A DNA stretch of 35,796 nucleotides from Candidatus Curtissbacteria bacterium (GCA_016198325.1 JACQIV010000011.1:1-35796); one strand, 5' to 3'; shown: positions 17,902-27,555, counted from the first letter of the stretch. Translations and numbers: made by a program. The notes: generated by a model from the sequence alone, not told the origin.

Positions 17902-19107
17902 GTGATCAAGAATCTTGGCGTATATGGGGAAATAAGTCCGCTTAAAAAACCTATACACCTTTCAAAGGCGTATCTTGCCAAAAACTATCTCAAAATCCTG
18001 AAAAGCACGGAAATAATCGGAATAACGGGCAGTGTAGGCAAAACCCTCACTCAACAAGCGGTTTTTTCCGTACTTTCCCAGAAATTCAGGACAGTAGTTG
18101 GCGACGAAAATCTCGATCCGACTTTTCGCATTCCACAGACAATCCTAAAAGCAAAGCCATGGGATCAAAAAATAATACTGGAGTACGGTGTAGAAAAACC
18201 GGGCGACATGGATCACTATCTCTCAATCGCCATTCCAAAGATCGCCATTGTAACAAGTATTGCGCCAACTCACCTCAAATATTTTAAAAATGTCGAAGGC
18301 GTGTTTGCAGAAAAGTCGAAACTCATAAAGAATTTGCCAAAAGAAGGTGTAGCTTTTCTGAATGCCGGTGACCCTTATTGTCACAAAATGGCAAAGGAGA
18401 CAAAAGCAAAAATAATCTGGTTTGGGAAAACAGCGAAAAATAGTGTAAAGATATCGCATTTTACCCAAACCATTAAAGGTTCAAGTTTTCGTCTTCACCA
18501 CCTAGGGCAGAAAGCGACAGTCCATTGGAAATTGATTGGTGAGCATCAATTGCTGTCAGCTTATGCTGCGGCATCAGTCGGAATATTCTGCGGCTTAACC
18601 TTAAAACAAATTGCCAGAGGTCTTTCCCAGGTTAAAGCTCCCGAACATAGACTAACACCTGTCGAATCCAAAAGTGTAAAAGTCATTGACGACACATATA
18701 ATGCATCACCCAAAGCTACTCAAGAATCTATCAATACGTTGATTTCACTTGCTAAAAATAAGAAAAAAATTCTGGTAATTGGCGAAATGAAAGACTTGGG
18801 AGAATCTAGTGATTTCTTTCATCGGGAAATAGGGGAAAAAATCGCCAAAACAAAAATTAATTATTTAATCACTATTGGGGATACGGCCAGAATTATTGCA
18901 GCAGGCGCAGGAAAGTACGGGTTCTTAGGCAAGATATATTCTTTTTCGGAAACTAAAAATGCATTACCGAAGATTAAAAAACTTATGAGTAAAAATACCG
19001 TTACCCTGGTTAAGGGCTCAAGGCATGCGCATCTTGAAAGAATTGTTAACGGGTTGCTTGGGAAAGATACGAAATTAACCTGCCACCATTGCGGAACATT
19101 AAACTGA
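17902..19107 (+). CDS. murF: MurF-like UDP-MurNAc-tripeptide--D-Ala-D-Ala ligase lacking the N-terminal domain
   Basis: 401 aa, GTG start; 'EIIGITGSVGKTLTQQAVFSVL', 'VTSIAPTHLKYFKNVEGVFAEKSKLI', 'VIDDTYNASPKATQESINTL', 'VIGEMKDLGESSDFFHREIG'. Confidence 0.88.
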   Translation: MIKNLGVYGEISPLKKPIHLSKAYLAKNYLKILKSTEIIGITGSVGKTLTQQAVFSVLSQKFRTVVGDENLDPTFRIPQTILKAKPWDQKIILEYGVEKPGDMDHYLSIAIPKIAIVTSIAPTHLKYFKNVEGVFAEKSKLIKNLPKEGVAFLNAGDPYCHKMAKETKAKIIWFGKTAKNSVKISHFTQTIKGSSFRLHHLGQKATVHWKLIGEHQLLSAYAAASVGIFCGLTLKQIARGLSQVKAPEHRLTPVESKSVKVIDDTYNASPKATQESINTLISLAKNKKKILVIGEMKDLGESSDFFHREIGEKIAKTKINYLITIGDTARIIAAGAGKYGFLGKIYSFSETKNALPKIKKLMSKNTVTLVKGSRHAHLERIVNGLLGKDTKLTCHHCGTLN

Positions 19108-19140
19108 TTTTCGCCAGGCGTTAAGTTATAATTAAAATTC

Positions 19141-20172
19141 ATGGTACAGATATTGGGGTTAATGCTCTTCTCTTTTTTTGTTATCAGCATCCTGTTAGTC
19201 CCATACATAAATCTACTTTATCAAATTAAGTTCCAAAGACAAAAGCAAAAAACTCGGGACATCTTTGAAGAAAGAACTCCGATCTTCGACAAACTGCACG
19301 ACCACAAAAAAGGTACACCACTCGGGGGTGGTGCACTCATTATTTTTGTTGTTTCGGTAATATTTCTTGCTGTTACTAACCTTTCACCAATCTTGGGAAT
19401 AGAAAGAACGTCCCTGTACCCTTTTCAAAAAGAAGTACAAATTTTGCTGTTCACGTTCCTCTCCTTCGGCTTGCTGGGTCTTTATGACGATGCCAGAAAA
19501 ACCTTCGGTTTCAATAAAAGCAAATTCTGGGGGCTAAGATTCAGGTACAAGTTTATTTTACAGTGGTTACTGGCGATTCTGGTTTCGGTTATGATTTATT
19601 ACCAGTTGGGCTTGGATTTTATAAACATCAGGTTTCTTGATTTTTTCCAACTCGGTCTTTGGTATATTCCCTTTTCAGCGTTTACGATTGTTTCATTTGC
19701 TAATGCGGTAAATATTTCGGATGGACTGGATGGCCTTGCAGCCGGCTTACTCTTGATTTGCTTAATAGCCTTCTTGGTGATTTCAAAATCCATCCTGGAC
19801 ACTACCCTCTCAACATTTTTAGGAATCTGGATTGGTGCGATAATTGCCTTCCTTTACTTCAACATCTGGCCTGCAAGAATATGGCTTGGAGATGTCGGCG
19901 CGCTCTCGTTCGGCGCGACTCTCGCAGTAATAGGACTAATTTTAGGAAAACCAATTGCGCTTGCCGTGATTGGAGGAGTTTTCGTTGTAGAAGTTGCATC
20001 ATCACTGGTTCAAATTCTTTCTAAAAAATTCCGTAAGAAAAAGTTTTTTCCTGTTGCCCCAATTCATATATATTTCCAGCAAATCGGTTGGGAAGAGCCA
20101 AAAATTGTCCTCAGGTTCTGGCTTGCGCAAAGTATTTTTGCAATTCTTGGTCTTTGGCTTTCCTTCTTTTAA
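19141..20172 (+). CDS. mraY: Phospho-N-acetylmuramoyl-pentapeptide transferase
   Basis: 343 aa; multi-TM; 'HDHKKGTPLGGGALI', 'GLYDDARK', 'FANAVNISDGLDGLAAGL', 'WLGDVGALSFGATLA'. Confidence 0.93.
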   Translation: MVQILGLMLFSFFVISILLVPYINLLYQIKFQRQKQKTRDIFEERTPIFDKLHDHKKGTPLGGGALIIFVVSVIFLAVTNLSPILGIERTSLYPFQKEVQILLFTFLSFGLLGLYDDARKTFGFNKSKFWGLRFRYKFILQWLLAILVSVMIYYQLGLDFINIRFLDFFQLGLWYIPFSAFTIVSFANAVNISDGLDGLAAGLLLICLIAFLVISKSILDTTLSTFLGIWIGAIIAFLYFNIWPARIWLGDVGALSFGATLAVIGLILGKPIALAVIGGVFVVEVASSLVQILSKKFRKKKFFPVAPIHIYFQQIGWEEPKIVLRFWLAQSIFAILGLWLSFF

Positions 20173-20188
20173 AGTAGATGTACGTTTT

Positions 20189-21571
20189 ATGATTACCGGT
20201 AAAAAAATTGCTATTGTCGGGCTAGGCAAGGAAGGTTTAAGTTCTGCACATTACTTTGGAATGGACAATAAAGTTTGGTTAATTGATCAAAAAGAAGAAC
20301 CGGAAATATCAAAAGATTTGCCGCAATCATTACAAGTCAATGTCGAAGGCTGCTACTTTGGAAGTAAGATTCCCGATGTCAACTTTGACCTTGTTGTCAG
20401 GTCACCTGGTATTAGATTGGATAATCCAATCATTACAAAGCTCTCCAAAAACGGGGCAAAAATTACATCGCAGGTAAAAATATTTTTCGATGAATTCAAT
20501 GGAAATACCATAGGCGTAACTGGCACGAAAGGGAAAGGAACAACGTCAACCCTTATCTACGAAATTCTAAAAAAAGCAGGCCATGAGGTTTACCTTGCGG
20601 GGAATATTGGTGTTCCTCCTTTGGATATTTTAAAAGAACTTACGGATAAATCAGACGTCGTATTGGAACTTTCCAGTTTTCAGCTGATGGACTTGGGGAA
20701 AAGCCCTCATATTACAGTTGTTTTGATGGTCACATCGGATCACCTGGATTGGCACAAAGACTCGGATGAATATCAAAGGGCCAAGGAAACCATTGTTAAA
20801 TACCAAAAACCGGAAGATTTTGCCGTAATAAATAGAGATTATGAAAATTCTATGGCTTTTTCCAAAAAAACCGATGCAAAAATCTATTTTTTCTCAATGA
20901 AAGATGAGGTAAATGGGATCTCCTTAAAAGGAGATAAAATAGTTTCTAAAATTGGCGACAAAACTCTGCTGTTGGACATCAAAGACATTATTCTGCCCGG
21001 TAGACACAACATTCAGAACGTTATGGCAGCAACGGCAGTCGCCCAAATCTTGAACGTTGAAAATGAAACAATCCAAAAAGTAATAAAATCCTTCAAGGGG
21101 CTTAAACATAGACTGCAAATCGTAGATGAAATAGAAGGAGTGACTTTTGTCAACGATTCAATTTCGACTACTCCTGAAACAGCGATGGCGGCAATTGAAG
21201 CTTTTAAGGTGCCGAAAATATTGATTCTGGGTGGTTCGGGTAAGAATTCTTCCTTTAATACTCTTGCGGAAAATATATGCCGGGATGGGACAATAAAAGC
21301 AATAGTTCTAGTCGGTCAGGAAGGACCGAAAATTAAAGCTGCAATTGAAAATGCCGGTGGATTTAGTGGAAGGTATATCGAAAAAGCAAAATCAATGAGA
21401 GAAATTGTTACAAAATCTTTTCAATATTCAACATCAGGTGAAATAATAATTCTCTCGCCGGCTTGTGCATCTTTTGACATGTTTAAAAACTATGAAGATC
21501 GCGGAAATCAGTTTATCATGGAGGTCACGACGCTTAAAAATGCAAAAAGTCGAGGTTCAGCCAAGAAATAA
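20189..21571 (+). CDS. murD: UDP-N-acetylmuramoylalanine--D-glutamate ligase
   Basis: From ATG 20189: MITGKKIAIVGLGKEGLSSAHYFG...; 'GVTGTKGKGTTSTLIYEILKKAG', 'ELSSFQLMDL', 'HRLQIVDEIEGVTFVNDSISTTPETAMAAIEAF', 'LSPACASFDMFKNYEDRGNQF'. ORF-track start 19994 overlaps mraY and is unlikely. Confidence 0.95.
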   Translation: MITGKKIAIVGLGKEGLSSAHYFGMDNKVWLIDQKEEPEISKDLPQSLQVNVEGCYFGSKIPDVNFDLVVRSPGIRLDNPIITKLSKNGAKITSQVKIFFDEFNGNTIGVTGTKGKGTTSTLIYEILKKAGHEVYLAGNIGVPPLDILKELTDKSDVVLELSSFQLMDLGKSPHITVVLMVTSDHLDWHKDSDEYQRAKETIVKYQKPEDFAVINRDYENSMAFSKKTDAKIYFFSMKDEVNGISLKGDKIVSKIGDKTLLLDIKDIILPGRHNIQNVMAATAVAQILNVENETIQKVIKSFKGLKHRLQIVDEIEGVTFVNDSISTTPETAMAAIEAFKVPKILILGGSGKNSSFNTLAENICRDGTIKAIVLVGQEGPKIKAAIENAGGFSGRYIEKAKSMREIVTKSFQYSTSGEIIILSPACASFDMFKNYEDRGNQFIMEVTTLKNAKSRGSAKK

Positions 21572-22655
21572 AAGCAAATTTGATTTACTTCTGGTTGCAA
21601 CAACATTCTCTCTTGTATTGTTTGGACTTCTTACTATTTATGACGCATCACCCATTGCAGCCCTTCGCGACTTCGGTGACAAATTATATTATTTCAGGAA
21701 CCAGCTCATTTGGGCCTCCCTTGGAATAGGAGTCATGGGTTTTTTCAGTTTATTTAACTATCATAAAATTTTAAAATTGAGCCCTTTTATTTTATTGTTC
21801 TCGGTAGTTTCGTTAATAGCCGTTTTAGTTCCTCACGTCGGTACAGAAGTTTACGGAGCGCGCCGATGGATTAATATTTCCGGCTTTACTTTCCAACCAT
21901 CGGAGCTTGCGAAACTGTCCATAATTTTTTATGCGACATACATAATGTCAAAATTAAAAAATTTTAAAATTAGAATATTTGATGCGGCCATTGTTTACAT
22001 ATTTCCCGTGTTTGTAGCTACTGCTCTTGTTGTATTACAGCCGGACCTGGGGACTGCCCTGATCTTTTTGGCTGTCTCGCTTTCGATTTATTTTATCGGT
22101 GGAGCACCTCTTTGGCATTTTTTCTTATCATTGCCTATTGTTGTTGCAGGCGCGCTTGCAGCAATTATTGCGGAACCTTACAGGTTAACAAGGTTAAAAT
22201 CTTTCTTGGATCCGTCCCACGACCCGCAGGGAGCATCCTATCAAATTAACCAGATATTGACGGCCATTTCTTCCGGTGGCTTTCTTGGTGTCGGTATTGG
22301 TGCGGCAAGAAGTAAGTTCGCGTTCATTCCCGAAGTCCATTCGGACGCGATACTGGCAATAGTAATCGAGGAACTAGGTTTCCTTGGAGCCGTTTTTTTA
22401 CTTTCTCTTTTCTTATTCTTAATATACAGGGGTATTGTTATTGCAAAAGAGGCCAAAGATTTTGAAGGGAAGACTCTTGCTATGGGCATTGTTGCACTCC
22501 TTGCTATACAGAGCCTATTCAATTTTGCATCCGTTGTAGCGTTAGTACCCTTAACCGGCATTCCACTGCCCTTCATTTCATATGGTGGCTCTTCACTTTT
22601 AATCACCATGGCCGCAATTGGGATTCTGGTGAATATTAAGCTAAATTCAAAATGA
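21540..22655 (+). CDS. ftsW: SEDS glycosyltransferase FtsW
   Basis: From ATG 21540: MQKVEVQPRNKSKFDLLLVATTFSLVLFGLLTIYDAS...; 'YGARRWINISGFTFQPSELAKLSIIFYATYI', 'QPDLGTALIFL', 'FLPEVHSD'-like 'FIPEVHSDAILAIVIEELGFLGA', 'GIPLPFISYGGSSLL'. Confidence 0.94.
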   Translation: MQKVEVQPRNKSKFDLLLVATTFSLVLFGLLTIYDASPIAALRDFGDKLYYFRNQLIWASLGIGVMGFFSLFNYHKILKLSPFILLFSVVSLIAVLVPHVGTEVYGARRWINISGFTFQPSELAKLSIIFYATYIMSKLKNFKIRIFDAAIVYIFPVFVATALVVLQPDLGTALIFLAVSLSIYFIGGAPLWHFFLSLPIVVAGALAAIIAEPYRLTRLKSFLDPSHDPQGASYQINQILTAISSGGFLGVGIGAARSKFAFIPEVHSDAILAIVIEELGFLGAVFLLSLFLFLIYRGIVIAKEAKDFEGKTLAMGIVALLAIQSLFNFASVVALVPLTGIPLPFISYGGSSLLITMAAIGILVNIKLNSK

Positions 22656-23761
22656 AAGTTCTCATAATTGGAGGCCATCTTTCACCTGCTTTTTCCTTGG
22701 TTGAAGAGCTGGAAAAAGAAAAAAATATCAAGATAGTTTTTGTGGGGCGAAAATATTCAACGGAAGGACAGCGCACAATTTCGGCAGAAGTAAAAATAGC
22801 CAAAGATAAAAATATTCATTTTCGTAACATCACAACCGGGAGGCTTCAGAGAAAATTCACAAGGCACACTATACCTTCACTTCTAAAAATACCTGTCGGG
22901 TTAATCCAGTCGTTCATTGTTCTTATTCAGGAAAAACCGGATATTATTGTGTCATTTGGAAGTTATGTTTCTACCCCAGTAGTTCTTATTGGAGCGCTTC
23001 TTGGAATTGATATAATTTCCCACGAACAGGCATCGGTGCCGGGTCTTGCTACAAGAATTAATTATCTTTTTTCAAAGAAGCTTTTTTTAACCTGGGAGCA
23101 ATCCAGAAAATATTTCAAAAACCAAGCAAAACTGGAAGTAATCGGAAATCTGGTCAGGGGTCCTTTTTATAAGAAGAGTTATCGTATCAAAAAACAACTT
23201 ACAGAATTTTTAAAAAAAGGGCGTGAAGACTTAATCTTTATTACCGGCGGTAATCAGGGATCTCACTTTTTAAATAATTTAATTTTTAGAAATATTAATT
23301 TCTTTACAGAACACCGGGTTGTACACCAAATCGGGCTCGCAAATTACGGAAACGACCATTTTATTGCCAAAAATATTAAAGAAGCCAACTACTTCCAGGT
23401 GCAATATCTGCAGGCTGCAGACTATGCAGTATGTTTAAATGAGTCAAAATTAGTTGTAACAAGGTCTGGTGCAAACACCGTTTGGGAACTTATCCTTGCT
23501 AAAAAACCGTCAATTCTAATCCCTCTTGCAATATCTGGATACGGTGAACAACAGGAAAACGCCAAAATCTGCGAAGAAGCAGGGTTTGGTATCGTCATCC
23601 CGCAGGCCGAAGCAACGGATAATAAGGTAAAAAGCTCAGTCGAAACAATATTGAAAAATTATAATGAATTTGCCCGAAATGCGGAAGAATTTGAAAAAAC
23701 TTTACCAAAAGATGCAAACAAGAAATTAAAAGATTACATCCTAAGATATACTAACTCTTAG
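22652..23761 (+). CDS. murG: MurG-like UDP-GlcNAc transferase
   Basis: 369 aa; 'LIIGGHLSPAFSLVEEL', 'KPDIIVSFGSYVSTPVVLIGALLGIDIISHEQASVPGLATR', 'VTRSGANTVWELILAKKPSILIPL'. Confidence 0.9.
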   Translation: MKVLIIGGHLSPAFSLVEELEKEKNIKIVFVGRKYSTEGQRTISAEVKIAKDKNIHFRNITTGRLQRKFTRHTIPSLLKIPVGLIQSFIVLIQEKPDIIVSFGSYVSTPVVLIGALLGIDIISHEQASVPGLATRINYLFSKKLFLTWEQSRKYFKNQAKLEVIGNLVRGPFYKKSYRIKKQLTEFLKKGREDLIFITGGNQGSHFLNNLIFRNINFFTEHRVVHQIGLANYGNDHFIAKNIKEANYFQVQYLQAADYAVCLNESKLVVTRSGANTVWELILAKKPSILIPLAISGYGEQQENAKICEEAGFGIVIPQAEATDNKVKSSVETILKNYNEFARNAEEFEKTLPKDANKKLKDYILRYTNS

Positions 23762-23762
23762 G

Positions 23763-24419
23763 ATGAAGAAATTATTATTACTTCCGCTTACCCTCATTCT
23801 CATTCTGGTTGTCTTTTTTACTCTCAGGATAAATCAAGTTGAAATTAGCCAAACAGTCGGTTGTGTCAGAGGGGACATAATTGATGACGGATTAAAAGGT
23901 AGGAATTTACTTTTGCTTGATAGTGCAACAACCGCCGAGAAACTTAGAAAAGAATCGTCGTGTATAAAAGATGTCAAAATTAAGAAAATTATACCGGGCA
24001 AACTTATAATCGAGATTGAGACCCAAAAAGAGGTCGCCAAAATCGAAAACGGAAGCCTTGCATTGACAGAGAATGGTCTTATAACCGGCCAGACTAATCC
24101 AAATTTACCAACGATTTATTCCGGGTCATTATTATCTGCTTCTCCCGGCCAGACGATCTCCGATCCTGAAATCCTGCAAACCCTGAAAATTTCTGGTTTA
24201 TTAACAAAATCGGATTTTAATGCCCAAAGTATCAGGCTTGTTGACGGGGACATCGCGTTTTATGACGCAAACGGGCTTATCGTCCTATTTTCCAAAAGCC
24301 AGGACCCCAAAACACAGGTAGACTCTTTACAGCAAGTCCTGGCCAAGACTAAAATAGATGCATCAAAAATAGCCAAGATCGACTTACGTTTTATTCAACC
24401 TGTCGTGCTTTTTAAGTAA
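23763..24419 (+). CDS. ftsQ: FtsQ/DivIB-like division protein
   Basis: 218 aa; N-terminal TM and POTRA-like segment 'VEISQTVGCVRGDIIDDGLKGRNLLLLDSATTAEKLRKESSCIKDVKIKKIIPGKLIIEI'; between murG and ftsA. Confidence 0.75.
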   Translation: MKKLLLLPLTLILILVVFFTLRINQVEISQTVGCVRGDIIDDGLKGRNLLLLDSATTAEKLRKESSCIKDVKIKKIIPGKLIIEIETQKEVAKIENGSLALTENGLITGQTNPNLPTIYSGSLLSASPGQTISDPEILQTLKISGLLTKSDFNAQSIRLVDGDIAFYDANGLIVLFSKSQDPKTQVDSLQQVLAKTKIDASKIAKIDLRFIQPVVLFK

Positions 24420-24443
24420 TGTTAAATTTCCCAAAATACTCTT

Positions 24444-25721
24444 ATGTCTAAAGATAAAATTGTATCCGGTCTAGATGTCGGGTCTTCAAAAATCACGACA
24501 ATTATTGCCACAATAAAAGATTCCGAAGGGGTCAATGTTATTGGTGTTTCGTCAGTCCCCTCCAGGGGTTTGAGAAAAGGCCAGGTTGTTGATATTGACG
24601 AATCTGTTGCTTCCATCACTAAATCATTGGAAGGGGCAGAAAGAATGGCGGGTGTTTCCGTCGGTAATGCTTTTGTTTCCGTCGATGGTACCCACGTGGA
24701 ATCACAAAATTCTAAGGGTGTCGTTGCTGTTTCGGGTCCAAGCGGGGAAATAACCGACGAAGACGTAATGCGGGTAATAGAGGCTGCCCGCGCAATATCC
24801 CTCCCTACGTCAAAGGAAATCCTCCATGTTATTCCAAGGTACTTTATTGTCGATTCTCAAAGCGGCATTAAAGACCCTGTAGGGATGAATGGTGTCCGGA
24901 TGGAGGTTGATACGCACATTGTAACCGGGGCTGCCACTTCACTTCGAAATATCGCCAAATGCATAAGCCAGGTCGGTGTAGATGTCGTTGGACTTGTTTT
25001 TTCTGGACTGAGCGCGTCCTATTCCGTTTTAACGGACACGGAGCGGGAGCTTGGGGTAATCCTAGTCGATTTTGGAGGGGGGACTACCGACATATGCATT
25101 TTTGTAGACGGAGCACCCGCCCATAGCGCTGTCTTGCCAATAGGTGCACGAAATGTGACCAACGATTTAGCAATTGGTCTTAGAATTTCCCTGGATTCTG
25201 CTGAAAAAATTAAACTTGCCCTATCCAAGCCACCAAAGCTTGCAGTGGAATCAAACGAAGAAGGAGAAGTACGGGACAAAAAAGAATCCGACAAACTGGA
25301 TGTATCTACCCTCGGGATAGAAGAAGATCTTTCCAATGTTTCTAAAAAGACCCTAACGGATGGAATTATTAAGCCAAGACTCCGTGAAATATTAAATATG
25401 GTTAAACTTGAAATTCAAAAGTCCGGATTTGGCGGCCTTACTCCCTCCGGGGTTGTACTAACCGGCGGCGGATCGGAAACTATCGGAATGGTTGATCTTG
25501 CAAAGCAGGAACTCGGGATGCCGGTCCGGATAGGCATGCCGCAGGGGGCAACCGGCCTTGTAGATGAAATTTCGTCACCTGCTTACGCATCAAGTTTAGG
25601 CCTTGTTATTTATGGCTCCAGTTATCAGACGGAAGATGTGAGACTTCCGCTGGTTGGCAGAATTGAAGTTAAAAACATTGTCACCAAGGGAATAAGCTGG
25701 ATTAAAAATATCCTCCCATAA
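24444..25721 (+). CDS. ftsA: Cell division protein FtsA
   Basis: 425 aa; 'SGLDVGSSKITTIIATIKD', 'ILVDFGGGTTDICIF', 'GVVLTGGGSETIGM', C-terminal amphipathic 'VTKGISWIKNILP'. Confidence 0.95.
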   Translation: MSKDKIVSGLDVGSSKITTIIATIKDSEGVNVIGVSSVPSRGLRKGQVVDIDESVASITKSLEGAERMAGVSVGNAFVSVDGTHVESQNSKGVVAVSGPSGEITDEDVMRVIEAARAISLPTSKEILHVIPRYFIVDSQSGIKDPVGMNGVRMEVDTHIVTGAATSLRNIAKCISQVGVDVVGLVFSGLSASYSVLTDTERELGVILVDFGGGTTDICIFVDGAPAHSAVLPIGARNVTNDLAIGLRISLDSAEKIKLALSKPPKLAVESNEEGEVRDKKESDKLDVSTLGIEEDLSNVSKKTLTDGIIKPRLREILNMVKLEIQKSGFGGLTPSGVVLTGGGSETIGMVDLAKQELGMPVRIGMPQGATGLVDEISSPAYASSLGLVIYGSSYQTEDVRLPLVGRIEVKNIVTKGISWIKNILP

Positions 25722-25764
25722 TTTTCACAAATCTCACTTGCAATAGAATTCCCTCTATGTTAAA

Positions 25765-26904
25765 TTGACTCGCAGTTTTGACAAAAAAACATTACTCCAA
25801 AAGCAAATGCTGATAAAGCCCGACGTTAATAGGTTCGCCAAAATAAAAGTCCTTGGTGTCGGCGGCGGCGGCTGCAACGCTTTAAACTCCATGATCGCAA
25901 ATGCCCAGATCCAGGGCGTCGATTTTGTTGCCGTAAATACCGACCAGCAACATTTACTGGCATCCCAGGCCCAGACAAAAGTGCAGGTAGGTGACGGCCT
26001 GACAAAAGGTCTTGGAGCAGGTGCCGATCCTGAAATCGGTAAAAAAGCAGCGGAAGAATCCCTGGAAAGAGTCAAGGAAGTAATTACCGGAGCAGATATG
26101 GTTTTTATAACCTATGGTGCAGGTGGTGGTACCGGGACAGGCGCAGGGCCGGTTCTTGCTGACCTGGCAAGGAAAATGGGAATTTTAACGGTTGCGGTTG
26201 TCACAAAACCATTTGGGTTTGAAGGGACACGCAGAATGGTTGTCGCAGAAGAGGGGATTGAAGACCTTCGCGAAAAAGTCGACACAATGATAGTAATTCC
26301 CAACCAGAAACTCCTCGAGGTTGTTGATGCGAACGTTTCACTCTTGGAAGCATTTAAACTTGCAGATTCGGTGCTTTCGCAGGGAGTTCAGGGAATTTCG
26401 GACATAATAGTAATGCCGGGCCTTATTAATGTCGATTTTGCCGACGTAAAAGCGATCATGACCAACGCCGGCTCAACCCTTATGGGTGTCGGAATTGCCA
26501 GCGGCGAAAACAGGGCATCGGTTGCTGCAAGGGCAGCAATTACTTCACCTCTGCTAGATGCGTCAATAGATGGCGCCAGGGGAGTCCTCTTTAACATTAC
26601 GGGTGGTACCGATATGACCATGAACGAAGTCGACGAAGCCGCAAAAGTTATAACCTCCTCTGCCGATCCGGACGCCCAAATCATTTTCGGAGCCGCAATC
26701 GACGAAAAACTAATCGACCAGGTCAAAGTTACGGTTGTCGCAACAGGATTTGACGAATCAAGAAGAAGGTTTGTTACAGTCGCACCGGTAATTCAACTGC
26801 CGGATGGTGAAAACAAGGAAGCCGGAACAGCTGAAGACAAAGATGCTAACATTATCGACGAAGACGAATTCGACATTCCCACTTTTTTACGTCAAATACG
26901 CTAA
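25765..26904 (+). CDS. ftsZ: Cell division GTPase FtsZ
   Basis: 379 aa; 'KVLGVGGGGCNALNSMI', tubulin motif 'GAGGGTGTGAGPVLA', C-terminal peptide 'DEFDIPTFLRQIR*'. TTG start at 25765 uncertain. Confidence 0.97.
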   Translation: MTRSFDKKTLLQKQMLIKPDVNRFAKIKVLGVGGGGCNALNSMIANAQIQGVDFVAVNTDQQHLLASQAQTKVQVGDGLTKGLGAGADPEIGKKAAEESLERVKEVITGADMVFITYGAGGGTGTGAGPVLADLARKMGILTVAVVTKPFGFEGTRRMVVAEEGIEDLREKVDTMIVIPNQKLLEVVDANVSLLEAFKLADSVLSQGVQGISDIIVMPGLINVDFADVKAIMTNAGSTLMGVGIASGENRASVAARAAITSPLLDASIDGARGVLFNITGGTDMTMNEVDEAAKVITSSADPDAQIIFGAAIDEKLIDQVKVTVVATGFDESRRRFVTVAPVIQLPDGENKEAGTAEDKDANIIDEDEFDIPTFLRQIR

Positions 26905-26960
26905 AAAAGCGAGGCTCGCTCGCCTCGCTGCGAAGCGGGCCAAAAGCGGCCCACTTTTTT
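26903..26960. terminator. Bidirectional terminator-like double hairpin
   Basis: Hairpin 1 GCGAGGC (26909-26915)/GCCTCGC (26922-26928) preceded on + by AAAAAA (U-run on - strand); hairpin 2 GGGCC (26937-26941)/GGCCC (26948-26952) followed by T6 (26955-26960). Lies between convergent ftsZ(+) and 26998-27270(-). Confidence 0.75.
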
Positions 26961-26976
26961 GAGGCAAATTAGATAG
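26950..26976 (+). repeat. Second copy of the FtsZ C-terminal peptide coding sequence (PTFLRQIR*), in frame with ftsZ
   Basis: CCC ACT TTT TTG AGG CAA ATT AGA TAG, versus true end CCC ACT TTT TTA CGT CAA ATA CGC TAA at 26878-26904; offset exactly 72 nt. Confidence 0.85.
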
Positions 26977-26997
26977 TATTCAAAAATTTAAAGGGGC

Positions 26998-27270
26998 TTA
27001 ATTTTTACTTGGGATCGACAGTTTATCTTCTATCACTTCAACTCTTGTCTCAAGTTCTTCGTTCTTTTCCTGGTTAACTTTGTACATATCAGCATAACCT
27101 TCCAATGTGTCCTCAATTTTCATAAGTGCGGCCGTGTGATTATCAAGTTTATCTTCTATCTTTTCCAGTCGACCGTCGGCCCTATCCAGTTTGTTATTTA
27201 CAGGCTCCAAAGCACTCTGAATTTCCTCTTTGACTACGTTCTTAATTTTCTTAATATCATCATCCGTCAT
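26998..27270 (-). CDS. Small coiled-coil protein
   Basis: From Met at 27270: MTDDDIKKIKNVVKEEIQSALEPVNNKLDRADGRLEKIEDKLDNHTAALMKIEDTLEGYADMYKVNQEKNEELETRVEVIEDKL...; strong heptad pattern. Confidence 0.7.
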   Translation of the reverse strand: MTDDDIKKIKNVVKEEIQSALEPVNNKLDRADGRLEKIEDKLDNHTAALMKIEDTLEGYADMYKVNQEKNEELETRVEVIEDKLSIPSKN

Positions 27271-27477
27271 GACAAACATATTAAGAAGCAAGAGTTCAGA
27301 AGGCAAGGGGCCAAATAACAAAAGACTTAAACAGATTTAAGCATTACTTTACCTTTAATAGCTCGAAATACATCACGTATGTCTCTTTATAGTATCTATA
27401 TAATCATTATTATGACGTGCATGCCTAGAGTGTCTCCATTAAAACAAAGACTGATACAGAAAAGGTACAGAAATTGA

Positions 27478-27483
27478 TATAAT
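27478..27483 (+). promoter_or_regulatory. Possible -10 box upstream of the 27556-28612 gene pair
   Basis: Perfect TATAAT at 27478-27483, 73 bp before ATG 27556; -35 not convincing. Confidence 0.3.
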
Positions 27484-27555
27484 CTCTTTAAGCAAATAAT
27501 AACATTGAGACTTATAGTTTGACTTTTGGACATATTTTTGCTTAAATTCGCAGCT

